DNA of 49,204 nucleotides from Acidimicrobiaceae bacterium (GTDB lineage Bacteria > Actinomycetota > Acidimicrobiia > Acidimicrobiales > Aldehydirespiratoraceae): positions 1-49,204 of the forward strand of contig VYBO01000112.1 of NCBI GenBank assembly GCA_009844405.1, written 5' to 3'. This document shows positions 15,438 to 25,205 of the stretch, piece by piece; the stretch's first letter is position 1, and every line of letters starts with the position of its first letter. A model generated the notes under the pieces. That model did no database searches and was not told the origin of the DNA. It saw only the letters and a program-made list of their open reading frames with translations. The position numbers and the translations under genes were made by a program.

Positions 15438-17852
15438 TCAGGCCGACCTCACCAGTTCTCGGCCGCGGGCCCGGGGGCGGCCCCGGGGCGCCAGCGGAAG
15501 GCGCTTGGCGGGAGCGCCTGCGCTGGTGGCCCAGTGCTCGATCAGCCAACCCCGGCGCCGGGCCAGCGCGGCCAGCTTGGTCTCGGGATTGACCGCCACC
15601 GGGAAGCCGACCGCTTCCAGCATGGGCAGGTCCGACGTGCTGTCGGCGTAGGCCACCGACTCCCGCAGGTCGAGGCCGTGGAGCTCCGCGAAGTCGACCA
15701 GCGTCTGGTAGCGGGCCTCGCCGGTGGGCGGCACCGACGTGAGCCGGCCGTCGTAGACACCGTCGCTGGAGCCCATCTCGGCCGCGATGATGTGATCGAA
15801 CAGGGGTTTCAGTGGAGCGATCACGAAGTCGAGGGCGCCGGTGATGAGCAGCGTCATGTGCCCGGCCTGCCGGTGCTCGCGGATCCGGCGGATCCCCCGC
15901 GGGAACGACTTGGTGAGGATGAGGTCGCTGAGCATCTCCGCGCAGTCGGCGTCGATGCGGTCCACCGAGGCGCCCTCGAAGCGCCGGTAGAAGTAGCGCA
16001 GGAAGTCGCTGCGGTCCCTGCGATCCAACGCCAGCAGCCGGGGCGCCTCGCCGAGGGTGCGGGCCACGAAACGGAGCCGGTCCAAGTCGTCGAGCTCCCG
16101 GGTGGCGAGCCACGCGTAGCTGGCCACCACGTTCGAAGCGATCAACGTGTTCTCGAGGTCGAACACGGCCAGCTGGCGCTCGGGGGCGAGCACCTGGCGG
16201 CGGAGCCTCCTGGAGCGGGAAGCGGTGCGGCTGGGGCTGGTGCCGGGGGCCATCTTGAGGCGGGCCTGCTCCACCATCGACGGCAGGTGCACCTCCTGCA
16301 CGTAGTGGGTCCAGTCGACAACGGAGGGATCGAAGCAGAACGCCGCCCGGTCGTCGTCGTCGAGCGAATCCCAGAGCTCGAGGAGCCGGTCGAGCTGGTA
16401 GATGGCCTCGCACTCGGCGTAGGAGCCGTACAGCTCGACGTACTCGTTGGCCCTGCCCAGCTGCTGGCGGCGCTCCTCCAGGCTGGCGCTCATCAGGGCG
16501 TGGCGACCCCGCAGTGGCAGGGCCGACAGCACCCGGTCGGCGGTCTCCAGCGAACGTTGTGCTCGCTGGAGCTGCCGGGACACCCTCCCCCGGCCGGGGA
16601 AGGACCACTGGGGCACCGAGATCGGCTGGTTGTGCTCGTCGTAGACGGGATGCTCGGTGAACCAGCCGCTGACTAGGTCGAAGAGGTTGCCGTACTTGAG
16701 CGGGTTGATGGCCCCGCTGGCCACCTGGACGACATCGGGGCTGGGTTCCACCGGGCCCCGGGCGGCCACGGCCATGATGGTCGCCACCACCAGATCCACC
16801 GGGATCACGTCGATGATGCCCTCGGGCACGCCGGGGAACTCCTTTAGCAGCCCCCGGGCGTAGGCGGCGATCACCGGCTCGGCCATGCGGAAGCCACGGA
16901 TCCATCCCGGGTAGGGCTCGGCCAGGGCCGACTCGATGATCGACGGCCGCACGATGCTCGCCGCGATGTCGCCGCGGGTCTCGGTGAGGGCCCGCTCGCC
17001 GAGGGCCTTGGTGAAGGCATAGGCGTCCGGGAAGCCGAGGCTGGAGGCCCGGGCCCGGCCGGCCTGGGTCATCTGCTCGTCCACCCAGCGCCGTCGGAGG
17101 CTCTCGACCTTCTCGGAGAGTGCGGGGATGCCGGCCGCGCCGAGTTCCCGGCGGGCCTGGGTGGAAAGCGCGGCCAGACGCTCGGGGCTGCGGCTGGCCT
17201 GCTCGGCGTCGCGGCGGGCGCGGCGGGCGCTGTCCACCTCGTCGCGCCAGCCGACCTCGGTGAAGAAGGGCGAGTCGTCCACCGGCTGCTCGGGGGCTGC
17301 GCCCCGTCGGCTTCCGGCCACGTAGCAGGTCGACACCGCGATCATGTGGGCCTTCGAGCCGGCTTCCGCCAGCACCGCGGCCACCCGGCTCGGGCCGAGG
17401 AGGTTGACCTCCACCGCGTCGTCGAGGGCCGAGTCGAAGTTCACGGTGGCCGCCGAGTGGATCACGATGTCGCAGCCGGCCAGCGCGGCCCGGCCCGCGT
17501 CGTCGAGGTCGAGCCCGTCGACGCCGACGTCGCCGGCCACCGCGGTGACCCGGCGGGCGGTCATCTCTTCGTAGCTCTCGCCGCCGGAGTCCTCGGCGGC
17601 TTGGCGGCGGAGCCCGTCGAAGGCGTCGTTGCGCAGCACGTCGCGCTGCACTCGCTCGGCTGCGCCCCGGCGGCCCGGGCGCACTACCAGCACCAGCACG
17701 CAGCCGGGCACGCAGCGCAGCAGCCGCTCGGTCAGGGCGGTCCCCAGGAACCCGGTCGCGCCGGTGATGGCGATCCGCTTTCCGGCCAGAGACTCGACGA
17801 TCACGGAGCTAGCAGCCTCGCCGGTATGGGCCCGCGCCTCGCGGTGCGGCAC
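15438..17852 (-). CDS. Fatty acyl-CoA reductase-like dehydrogenase fused to HAD-IB phosphatase-like domain
   Basis: An 804-residue fusion. Residues 20-400 are an extended short-chain dehydrogenase of the fatty-acyl-CoA-reductase (male-sterility) type: the Rossmann motif GATGFLG (31-37), HSAATVNFD, STCYVAG, and the catalytic Tyr278-xxx-Lys282 in YAFTKALGE. Residues 560-780 are a HAD-IB domain: nucleophile Asp565 in FDLENTLI, LLITGALDF, and YADSTSDLPML. The second acidic residue of the HAD motif is Glu567 instead of the usual Asp. The likely role is reducing acyl chains to alcohols, with a phosphatase-like activity or lipid-binding partner domain. GTG 17852 is the longest start; GTG 17804 (VIVESLAGK) begins at the conserved domain. 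A dispersed repeat lies just upstream. Confidence 0.85.
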   Translation of the reverse strand: MPHREARAHTGEAASSVIVESLAGKRIAITGATGFLGTALTERLLRCVPGCVLVLVVRPGRRGAAERVQRDVLRNDAFDGLRRQAAEDSGGESYEEMTARRVTAVAGDVGVDGLDLDDAGRAALAGCDIVIHSAATVNFDSALDDAVEVNLLGPSRVAAVLAEAGSKAHMIAVSTCYVAGSRRGAAPEQPVDDSPFFTEVGWRDEVDSARRARRDAEQASRSPERLAALSTQARRELGAAGIPALSEKVESLRRRWVDEQMTQAGRARASSLGFPDAYAFTKALGERALTETRGDIAASIVRPSIIESALAEPYPGWIRGFRMAEPVIAAYARGLLKEFPGVPEGIIDVIPVDLVVATIMAVAARGPVEPSPDVVQVASGAINPLKYGNLFDLVSGWFTEHPVYDEHNQPISVPQWSFPGRGRVSRQLQRAQRSLETADRVLSALPLRGRHALMSASLEERRQQLGRANEYVELYGSYAECEAIYQLDRLLELWDSLDDDDRAAFCFDPSVVDWTHYVQEVHLPSMVEQARLKMAPGTSPSRTASRSRRLRRQVLAPERQLAVFDLENTLIASNVVASYAWLATRELDDLDRLRFVARTLGEAPRLLALDRRDRSDFLRYFYRRFEGASVDRIDADCAEMLSDLILTKSFPRGIRRIREHRQAGHMTLLITGALDFVIAPLKPLFDHIIAAEMGSSDGVYDGRLTSVPPTGEARYQTLVDFAELHGLDLRESVAYADSTSDLPMLEAVGFPVAVNPETKLAALARRRGWLIEHWATSAGAPAKRLPLAPRGRPRARGRELVRSA

Positions 17853-17859
17853 GGTGATC

Positions 17860-17960
17860 CCCGCTCTTGTTCGCTTCGCTCACGGGCCGCTCGGGCCACG
17901 GCCTCGCTCGGCGCATCGCGTGCCTTCTCATGAACTGCTCCCGGTCCGCTCGGCCTCTAG
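17860..17960 (-). repeat. Two-part dispersed repeat, copy B
   Basis: The core is at 17860-17903 and the distal block CCGCTCGGCCTCTAG is at 17946-17960, with 42 variable bases between. Read on the minus strand it starts 27 bases after the ddl stop and ends just before the start of the reductase-HAD gene. Confidence 0.85.
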
Positions 17961-17986
17961 TTCTAGTGCCCGCGGCCGCCGGAGGC

Positions 17987-19117
17987 TCACGACGGCCTCC
18001 GATCCGCCGAAGCGGCGGGGTCGGTGTGGGTGTGGCGCTCTTGGCGGGCGTGGCGCTCCAGGGCCAGCTCCACGAGGCGGTCGATGAGCCGGGAGTAGGG
18101 GAGTCCGGTGGCGGCCCACAGCTTCGGGTACATCGATATGGGGGTGAAACCCGGCATCGTGTTCAGCTCGCTCACCATCCAGCCCCGGTCGCCGCGGCCG
18201 TCGCGCCCGTCCTCGTACAGGAAGTCGACCCGGGCCAGGCCCTCCACCCGCAGGGCCCGGTAGGCGTCGACGGCGATGTGCTGGCAAGCGGCGATCTCGT
18301 CGTCGTCGAGCGGAGCCGGGATCAGCAGCTCGGCGCCGTCCTCGTACTTGTCGGCGTAGTCGTAGTACTCCGCCCCGGGGGCGATCTCGCCGGGCAGGCT
18401 GGTCTCGGGCTCGTCGTTGCCGAGAACCGCAACCTCGATCTCGCGGGCCCTGGCCTCCTCCTCCACGATGATGTTGCGGTCGTAGCGGCTCGCCAGGCGG
18501 AGTCCGTCGGCCGCCTGTTGGCGAGTGGCCGCTCTTGTGATGCCGACCGACGATCCCATGCTGGATGGCTTCACGAACACGGGCAGACCTAGATCCTCGA
18601 TGATGGCTTCGACCTGCGGAGCCAGCTCGGATTCGCCCGCGGCGGGATCGTCGAGCTTGAGGCTCTGCCAGCGGGTGTGGGCGATACCGGCCGCGTCCAG
18701 CATCGTGTTGGCCGCCGTCTTGTCCATGCACAGCGCCGATGCCAGCACCCCCGCTCCGGCGTAGGGAACCCGGGCCAGCTCCAGCAGGCCCTGCACCGTC
18801 CCGTCCTCGCCCATAGGGCCGTGCAGGATCGGGAGCACGACAGTCGGTCCGGCAGGGACGGCTCCACGGTCCGCGGCCAGCGCCGGCAGCGGCTCGATCT
18901 CCGGCCCGTCGGCACTGAGTCGTTCGGGCAGGGCCTCAGGGCCGGCGCCCAGGGCTGCGAGAGCCTCGGCGGCTTGCACCCAGCGTCCCTCCCGGGTGAT
19001 GCCGACCGGTTCGACGAGGTACTTCTCGGGGTCGGCAGCGGCCACAACATGGCGGGCCGACACGCACGAGACGTCGTGTTCGGCGGACCGACCCCCGAAC
19101 AGCACGACCAGCCTCAC
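17987..19117 (-). CDS. ddl: D-alanine--D-alanine ligase
   Basis: ATP-grasp ligase making D-Ala-D-Ala for peptidoglycan precursors. Family marks: LFGGRSAEHDVS at the N-terminus, GPMGEDGTVQGLLEL, the ATP-binding FVKPSSMGSSVGI, and the metal/substrate segment ELNTMPGFT. The GTG at 19117 (VRLVVLFGG) is chosen because GGAGGA sits seven bases upstream, giving 376 residues, normal for DdlA. The frame stays open for 56 more codons, but those would only translate two palindromic repeats. It is divergent from murF, the enzyme that uses its product, so the pair can be co-regulated from the 215-base gap between them. Confidence 0.95.
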   Translation of the reverse strand: MRLVVLFGGRSAEHDVSCVSARHVVAAADPEKYLVEPVGITREGRWVQAAEALAALGAGPEALPERLSADGPEIEPLPALAADRGAVPAGPTVVLPILHGPMGEDGTVQGLLELARVPYAGAGVLASALCMDKTAANTMLDAAGIAHTRWQSLKLDDPAAGESELAPQVEAIIEDLGLPVFVKPSSMGSSVGITRAATRQQAADGLRLASRYDRNIIVEEEARAREIEVAVLGNDEPETSLPGEIAPGAEYYDYADKYEDGAELLIPAPLDDDEIAACQHIAVDAYRALRVEGLARVDFLYEDGRDGRGDRGWMVSELNTMPGFTPISMYPKLWAATGLPYSRLIDRLVELALERHARQERHTHTDPAASADRRPS

Positions 19118-19157
19118 CCTGCGGTCCTCCACGCAAGCGACGCTAGCGCCCGGCGCC

Positions 19158-19205
19158 GAATTGGCAGCGGTGGGTGCCGTTTCGGGCGTCCTGGGCTGCC
19201 AGTTC
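19158..19205. repeat. REP-like palindromic repeat 1 between ddl and murF
   Basis: A 48-base unit with matching ends (AATTGGCAG and CTGCCAGTT) and an inner stem around GTTTC, able to fold into a long hairpin. It is near-identical to the unit at 19230-19277. Confidence 0.8.
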
Positions 19206-19229
19206 GCGGTGACGTTGCGGACGGCGGGG

Positions 19230-19277
19230 GAATTGGCAGCGGTGGTCGCCGTTTCGGGCGTCCTGGGCTGCCAGTTC
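19230..19277. repeat. REP-like palindromic repeat 2 between ddl and murF
   Basis: Second copy of the 48-base hairpin unit. It differs from the first only at the bases around GGTCGCC versus GGTGCC. The two begin 72 bases apart and are separated by 24 unrelated bases, in the same orientation. Confidence 0.8.
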
Positions 19278-19332
19278 CGGTTCATGACGGAGGCAACGCC
19301 GTTGGGCGCCGGGCGCGTGGCATAGTCGCGCC

Positions 19333-20688
19333 GTGCGCTGGACGCTCGCTGAGATCGCCGCGGCCACCGGAGGCCGCCTGCACGGCGACGGCGCCGCCGC
19401 GGTCGACGGCGTCACCCAGGACAGCCGCGACGTGAGGCCTGGGATGCTGTTCGTGCCGCTGGTGGCCGAACGCGACGGGCACGACTTCATCGCCGATGCG
19501 GTCGCGGCCGGCGCGTCCGCCTGCCTCACCGCCCGCGGCCTGCGGGGAGTCGGCGCCGCCGCGGTGGAGGTGGCCGACACCCAGGCGGCTCTCACCGCTT
19601 TGGCCGGTGAGGCCCGGCGCCGGCTCGGGTCGGTGCCGGTGGTGGGCATCACGGGATCGGTGGGCAAGACCGCCACCAAGGACCTGCTGGCCGCAGTTCT
19701 TCGGCAGGACCGGCGGGTATGGGCCAGCACCCGGTCTTTCAACAACGAGATCGGGGTGCCGATCACCCTGCTGTCAGCCCCCGACGACGCGGAGGCGCTG
19801 GTGGTCGAGATGGGTTCGAGAGGCCCGAGCCATATCACCGAGCTCTGCCGTGTGGCCCGGCCGACCATGGGCGTGATCACCACCGTGGGTCTGTCGCATA
19901 CCAGCGAGCTGGGATCGCTGGCCGCGGTGGTCTCGGCCAAGCGGGAGTTGGTCGAGTCGCTGCCCGCAGCCGCTGACGGGGGAGTGGCCTTCCTCAACGC
20001 GGGCGTGCCCGAGGTAGCCGCCATGGCTACGGCGACCGAGGCCCGGATGGTCACTTTCGGCGACGGGGGAGATGTGAGCGCCCGGAACCTCGAACTCGAC
20101 GACGATCTGACAACGCGCTTCGTGCTCCACAGCCCCAGTGGCGAGATCGACGTGGCGCTGGGAGCTAGAGGCGTCCACTCGGTGGACAATGCGCTGGCTG
20201 CCGCCGCGGTGGGCCTGGAGCTGGGAGTCTGCCTGGAGGATGTGGCCGAAGGGCTGGCTGCCCCGACGCTGTCGCCGCTGCGCATGGAGGTCGTGCGCAC
20301 CGCCGGGGGCGCCCAACTCCTCAACGACTGCTACAACGCCAACCCCCTGTCGATGCGGGCGGCCCTGCACTCCCTGGCCGCGCTGCCGGCGCAGCGAAGG
20401 ATCGCGGTTCTGGGACCAATGGTGGAACTGGGCGACTTCGAGGCGGCTGAGCATGCCGCCATCGGCTCCTTGACTGGGAAGCTCGGTGTAGAGTTGATCG
20501 CGGTCGACGCGCCGGGCTATGCGTCCGGCGACGGCACGGTCATTGAGGCCGAGAATATTGACGGAGCCCTCGCCGCGCTGCGCAACCTAGGCGGTCTCAG
20601 CGTCGGCGACGCGGTACTGGTCAAGGGATCTCGTGTGGCGGGCCTGGAACGGTTGGCGGCGCGCCTCGTCTCCTCTGCCGACGACTGA
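19333..20688 (+). CDS. murF: UDP-N-acetylmuramoyl-tripeptide--D-alanyl-D-alanine ligase
   Basis: Adds D-Ala-D-Ala to UDP-MurNAc-tripeptide, the last cytoplasmic step of peptidoglycan precursor synthesis. The 451-residue protein has the Mur-ligase N-terminal domain (MRWTLAEIAAATGG, GVTQDSRDVRPG), the ATP loop GITGSVGKTATKDL (about 105-118), FNNEIGVPITLL, and the C-terminal DCYNANPLSMRAAL and LGPMVELG motifs. The start is the GTG at 19333. It diverges from ddl, and a VapBC pair follows 21 bases after its stop. Confidence 0.96.
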   Translation: MRWTLAEIAAATGGRLHGDGAAAVDGVTQDSRDVRPGMLFVPLVAERDGHDFIADAVAAGASACLTARGLRGVGAAAVEVADTQAALTALAGEARRRLGSVPVVGITGSVGKTATKDLLAAVLRQDRRVWASTRSFNNEIGVPITLLSAPDDAEALVVEMGSRGPSHITELCRVARPTMGVITTVGLSHTSELGSLAAVVSAKRELVESLPAAADGGVAFLNAGVPEVAAMATATEARMVTFGDGGDVSARNLELDDDLTTRFVLHSPSGEIDVALGARGVHSVDNALAAAAVGLELGVCLEDVAEGLAAPTLSPLRMEVVRTAGGAQLLNDCYNANPLSMRAALHSLAALPAQRRIAVLGPMVELGDFEAAEHAAIGSLTGKLGVELIAVDAPGYASGDGTVIEAENIDGALAALRNLGGLSVGDAVLVKGSRVAGLERLAARLVSSADD

Positions 20689-20694
20689 CATGTC

Positions 20695-20700
20695 TACAAT
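20695..20700 (+). promoter_or_regulatory. -10 box candidate of vapBC
   Basis: TACAAT lies nine bases before the antitoxin ATG at 20710, in a locally A/T-rich spot just after the murF stop. This spacing would give a transcript with about three leader bases. No good -35 match is visible, and the small palindrome ACATGT lies just upstream. Confidence 0.4.
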
Positions 20701-20709
20701 AATGGCAAT

Positions 20710-20937
20710 ATGACCAGACAAGTGACCGCAACAGAGGCTAAGGCCCATATTCTCTCGTTGCTGGACGATGTCGCTGACGGCGACGAGATAGAGATCACCA
20801 AGCACGGACGCACCGTCGCAAGGCTGGTACCCGCCTCGGGTCCCGCCGCCATGCGGGGCCGGTTCTCGGGTGTCGCCCGAACCGTCGCCGACGATGAGCT
20901 CCTGTTCATGACCGACGAGGACTGGGAGTTCGATTGA
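20710..20937 (+). CDS. vapB: VapB/Phd-type antitoxin
   Basis: A 75-residue antitoxin with the Phd/YefM-type start (VTATEAKAHILSLLDDVADG), the strand EIEITKHGRTVARLVPA, and an acidic C-terminal toxin-binding tail (TDEDWEFD). It precedes and overlaps the PIN-domain gene by four bases (TTGA). It is expected to bind and neutralise the toxin and repress the pair's promoter. Confidence 0.88.
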   Translation: MTRQVTATEAKAHILSLLDDVADGDEIEITKHGRTVARLVPASGPAAMRGRFSGVARTVADDELLFMTDEDWEFD

Positions 20938-21329
20938 GCGCGCTCCTCGTCGACAGCCACGTGCTCCATTGGTGGTCGGCCGAGCCCGAACGACTCAGCA
21001 CCGCCGCGGTGGCCGCACTTGAGGACTCCGAGGAACTCGCGGTGGCCGCGGTCACCTGGTACGAGTTGGGATGGCTCGCCGTGAGGGGCCGGATCAGCGT
21101 GGGCTTACCGGTCGGAACGTGGCTTGGCCACCTCGCTAGCTCGGTTCGCACCGCCGCTCTCACCCCCGCTATCGCCGCCACCGCGGTCGCGCTGCCCCGC
21201 ACGTTTCCCGGCGACCCCGCAGACCGACTCATCTACGCTACCGCAGTCGAGCACGGCTGGAGGCTCGTCACCAAGGACGACCGTCTAGGACGTCACCGCG
21301 GCTCTCCTACGGTGCCGACAATCTGGTGA
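20934..21329 (+). CDS. vapC: VapC-type PIN-domain ribonuclease toxin
   Basis: A 131-residue PIN-domain protein with the acidic metal-binding set in place: Asp in LLVDSHVL, Glu in TWYELGWL, Asp in DPADRLIYATA, and Asp in TKDDRL. Such toxins cleave tRNA or rRNA when released from the antitoxin. The start is TTG, overlapping the antitoxin stop as TTGA, a weak start that would keep toxin levels low. The next gene (amidase) begins 35 bases on. Confidence 0.88.
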   Translation: MSALLVDSHVLHWWSAEPERLSTAAVAALEDSEELAVAAVTWYELGWLAVRGRISVGLPVGTWLGHLASSVRTAALTPAIAATAVALPRTFPGDPADRLIYATAVEHGWRLVTKDDRLGRHRGSPTVPTIW

Positions 21330-21364
21330 CGCACCCCACAAGACAGAACGAAAGACCAGACGCA

Positions 21365-22780
21365 ATGGACGTGCCCGACTTCCGGACCGTGACCGTGGAG
21401 GCCCTGGCGGCCCTGGTGCGAGACCGCACCCTCACCGCCGCCGCGGTCACCGAGCACGCGCTGGAGCGCATCGAGGCCCTCAACCCGATCCTGAACGCGT
21501 TCGTGGCGGTCGACGCCGACGGCGCCCGGGCCCAGGCCTCGGCCATCGACGAGCGCCTCGATGCCGGCGTCGAGGTCGGCCCGCTGGCGGGAATCCCCAT
21601 CGGCGTGAAGGACCTGGTGGACGCGACCGGGTTTCGCACCTCCAGGGGCGCCATGTACACCCGCAACGACCCGCCGGCCGCCTCCGACTGCACCGAGGTG
21701 GCCCGGATGCGGGCCGCGGGCTGTGTGATCGTGGGCAAGACCAACACCCCTGAGCACGGCTGCATGGGCGACACCTACAACCCGCGGTTCGGGCCCACGC
21801 TCAATCCCTGGAACATCGAGCGCTCGCCGGGCGGGTCGTCGGGGGGCACGGGCTCGGCCGTCGCGTCGGGGATGGTCCCGGCGGGCACCGGCTCCGACGG
21901 GGGCGGCTCGATCCGCATCCCGTCGGCCATATGCGGACTGTCGGGCATCAAGACCAGCCACGGCCGGGTGCCGAGCGGTCCGCCGCCGTCGGGCCTGATC
22001 GACCTGTCGTGCGTGGGCCCGATGGCCCGCCTCATCCGCGACGTGGCCCTGTGCCTCGACACCATGGTCGGGCCCCATCCGGCCGACCTGCGCAGCCTGC
22101 CCAAGCCCGATGTGTCGTGGCGGGCCGCGCTGGACAGCCCCCGGGTGCCGACCCGCGTGCTGTGGGCGCCGTCGATCGACGGGGAGCCGGTCGACGCCGA
22201 GATCGCCGCGGCTTGCACGGAGGCCGTCGATGGCCTGGCCGCCGAGGGCGTAGAAGTCGTCGAGGTCGGCGGGGCGATCACCGCAGTGCCCGGAGCGTTC
22301 CTCCAGCTGTTCCTGGGGGGCCTTATCGGGCCCGCGTTCCGACCGCTGTACGGCACCGACGAGTGGGCGAACGTCACGGAGGTGCTGGGCGTGATGCTGG
22401 AGGACGTCTACCAGCGGGCCACGCCGGAGTCGATCTACTGGGCCCGCCAGCAGGCCGGCGAACTGTCCATCGCCCTGGCCGATCTGATGGAGGGCTACGA
22501 CGCGCTGCTGATGCCCACGCTGGCGGGCCAGGCGCCCCCGCCGGGCGGGCACGGCACCATCAACGGCGAGGAGACCCCCAACTGGTTCCGCTTCACGCCC
22601 CTGGCCAACCTCACCCGCCGCCCGGCCGGAACGGTGTGCAGCGGGTTCAGCCGCGAGGGCGTGCCTGTCGGTCTGCAGGTGGTGGGCCACCAGCTCGACG
22701 ATCTGGCCGTGCTGGAGACCCTCGCGGTCCTGGAGGACCTTCTGGCCCTCAACCCCACCGCCCCGGACCTCGCTCCGTAG
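21365..22780 (+). CDS. Amidase signature family hydrolase
   Basis: A 471-residue amidase with the Ser-cisSer-Lys triad region visible: Lys in GIPIGVKDLVD, the serine-rich stretch SPGGSSGGTGSAVASG, and the nucleophile block GSDGGGSIRIPS. It hydrolyses a C-N amide bond; the substrate cannot be told. It is not GatA by context, since no gatB or gatC is nearby. The ATG at 21365 is taken as the start because homology begins about there, although the frame is open to 21326. The Shine-Dalgarno sequence is weak. Confidence 0.9.
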   Translation: MDVPDFRTVTVEALAALVRDRTLTAAAVTEHALERIEALNPILNAFVAVDADGARAQASAIDERLDAGVEVGPLAGIPIGVKDLVDATGFRTSRGAMYTRNDPPAASDCTEVARMRAAGCVIVGKTNTPEHGCMGDTYNPRFGPTLNPWNIERSPGGSSGGTGSAVASGMVPAGTGSDGGGSIRIPSAICGLSGIKTSHGRVPSGPPPSGLIDLSCVGPMARLIRDVALCLDTMVGPHPADLRSLPKPDVSWRAALDSPRVPTRVLWAPSIDGEPVDAEIAAACTEAVDGLAAEGVEVVEVGGAITAVPGAFLQLFLGGLIGPAFRPLYGTDEWANVTEVLGVMLEDVYQRATPESIYWARQQAGELSIALADLMEGYDALLMPTLAGQAPPPGGHGTINGEETPNWFRFTPLANLTRRPAGTVCSGFSREGVPVGLQVVGHQLDDLAVLETLAVLEDLLALNPTAPDLAP

Positions 22781-22878
22781 CTCCTGCCGGTTCGCCGATG
22801 GCGGGTTGTCGTAGGCCGGCGGTACGGTCGCTGGCGTGGTAGCCGTCGATTCAGCGCGGGCCCGGAGGGGTGTTAGTC

Positions 22879-24140
<1,262 letters not shown>

Positions 24141-24286
24141 GTCCATCACCACGGCTGGAAGGTGGTTCCCGACAGGCGGGGCCTCCGCACCATCGAACCG
24201 TCCGACCGCATCTGCCACGGTCCGGCTCACGCCCCCGACGACCGGCCGGCCCACAGCACGAGGCACCTCAACAAGGCACCGTCGGT

Positions 24287-24394
24287 AGCGGAGGCCCCGC
24301 CGCTGCCATCACCCCGAGCAGGCTCGCGTTCGTGGCCGTGCCGGTTCTTGGCGATCAGAGCGGAGGCCCCGCCGCTGCCATCACCCCGAGCAGG
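24287..24394. repeat. Two perfect 36-base direct repeats with a 36-base spacer
   Basis: The 36-base unit beginning AGCGGAGGCCCCGCCGCTGC is identical at 24287-24322 and 24359-24394. It lies in the 413-base stretch (24141-24554) between the broken ATPase and the protease-like gene, where I see no gene. Only two units are present and no cas gene lies in the window. Confidence 0.85.
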
Positions 24395-24554
24395 ACCTCC
24401 TACCGATGTCAGCTCGCCCGTGCCTCGGGCGCCGACGCGAGCCCGCCCAGCGTGCCCAGCGTCTCGGGCGCAACCGAACTCACCGGCCGGTCAGGAGAAC
24501 GCGCCTCATTCTCAATTCCAGTTCGTAGCGGGCTGGCTCAGCCGGAGGCGTCGC

Positions 24555-24911
24555 TTACACCGGGAACGCGTCCACGGGCACTAGCCGCCCGTTCAGCGGG
24601 TCGACGGCCAGAGCGAATATCTCCAGGGTGACGGCCCCGAGAAGCGGCACCGAGCCCTCGTCCCAGAAGACGACCGGCGACACGTCCTCCTTGCCGTCGA
24701 GGCGCATCCAGGTGTGGCCGAAGCGCCGCTCCACGCGGCGACCATCAGCGAGAACGAACCCCCGGGTGTCGCGTGGCTTCACGCCCAGACCCTCGAGGAT
24801 CGAGGCCGGCAGCACGGTGTAGGCCGCGCCCGAGTCGACCATGGCCTCCACCTCCTCGTAGCGACGGCCCAGCGGATCGGCCACTCCCAGCTTCACCGTG
24901 AAAGTTCCCAT
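24555..24911 (-). CDS. Retropepsin-like single-domain aspartyl protease homologue
   Basis: A 118-residue protein with the clan AA aspartic protease pattern: strands MGTFTVKLGVADP, the active-site triplet in AMVDSGAAYTVLP, and the hydrophobic hairpin WDEGSVPLLGAVTLEIFAL near the C-terminus. Such single-domain proteins act as dimers; many bacterial members have unknown targets. ATG 24911 is preceded by GGAAGGGGG at good distance. A clear A/T-rich promoter lies 37-65 bases upstream. Its base composition resembles its neighbours, and no partner gene is adjacent. Confidence 0.75.
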   Translation of the reverse strand: MGTFTVKLGVADPLGRRYEEVEAMVDSGAAYTVLPASILEGLGVKPRDTRGFVLADGRRVERRFGHTWMRLDGKEDVSPVVFWDEGSVPLLGAVTLEIFALAVDPLNGRLVPVDAFPV

Positions 24912-24947
24912 CAGAGACCCCCTTCCATGCTCAGCAACATATAATGG

Positions 24948-24976
24948 AATATATTGGAAGCAAATGTCTTCTGCAA
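24948..24976 (-). promoter_or_regulatory. Promoter of the retropepsin-like gene
   Basis: On the minus strand TTGCAG (24971-24976) and TATATT (24948-24953) are 17 bases apart. The block is strikingly A/T-rich for this genome and includes the palindrome-like ATATAATGGAATATAT. Confidence 0.55.
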
Positions 24977-25075
24977 CACCTGTCACATTCCATTTTCTGG
25001 ACCTGTTTCCCCGAACGCTCGTCAGCCTTGTCCCGTAGTCCGGCCTGGGGGGCGCTGATAGCCTCGACCGTTCCA

Positions 25076-25149
25076 GGGCGATTAGCTCAGATGGCTAGAG
25101 CGCTGCCTTCACACGGCAGAGGTCACTGGTTCGAGTCCAGTATCGCCCA
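25076..25149 (+). tRNA. tRNA-Val (anticodon CAC)
   Basis: A complete cloverleaf: acceptor GGGCGAT pairs with ATCGCCC, D arm GCTC...GAGC, anticodon stem CTGCC/GGCAG around loop TTCACAC (anticodon CAC, reading GUG), and T arm ACTGG-TTCGAGT-CCAGT. The discriminator base is A and the 3' CCA is not encoded. It stands alone between the protease-like gene and the M23 gene. Confidence 0.96.
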
Positions 25150-25205
25150 CCGGTGCAGATCCGCCGCGGCCTCGTACGGCCCTTGCAGCCCTAGCGGGAC
25201 GCAAC

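Noticed and set aside
19118..19285. N-terminal extension of Ddl with NWQPRTPETA repeated
   Set aside because: It only translates the two palindromic repeats; the conserved N-terminus and a good ribosome-binding site support the start at 19117.
24287..24394. CRISPR array
   Set aside because: Only two repeats, no cas genes in the window, no typical repeat end; kept only as a direct repeat.
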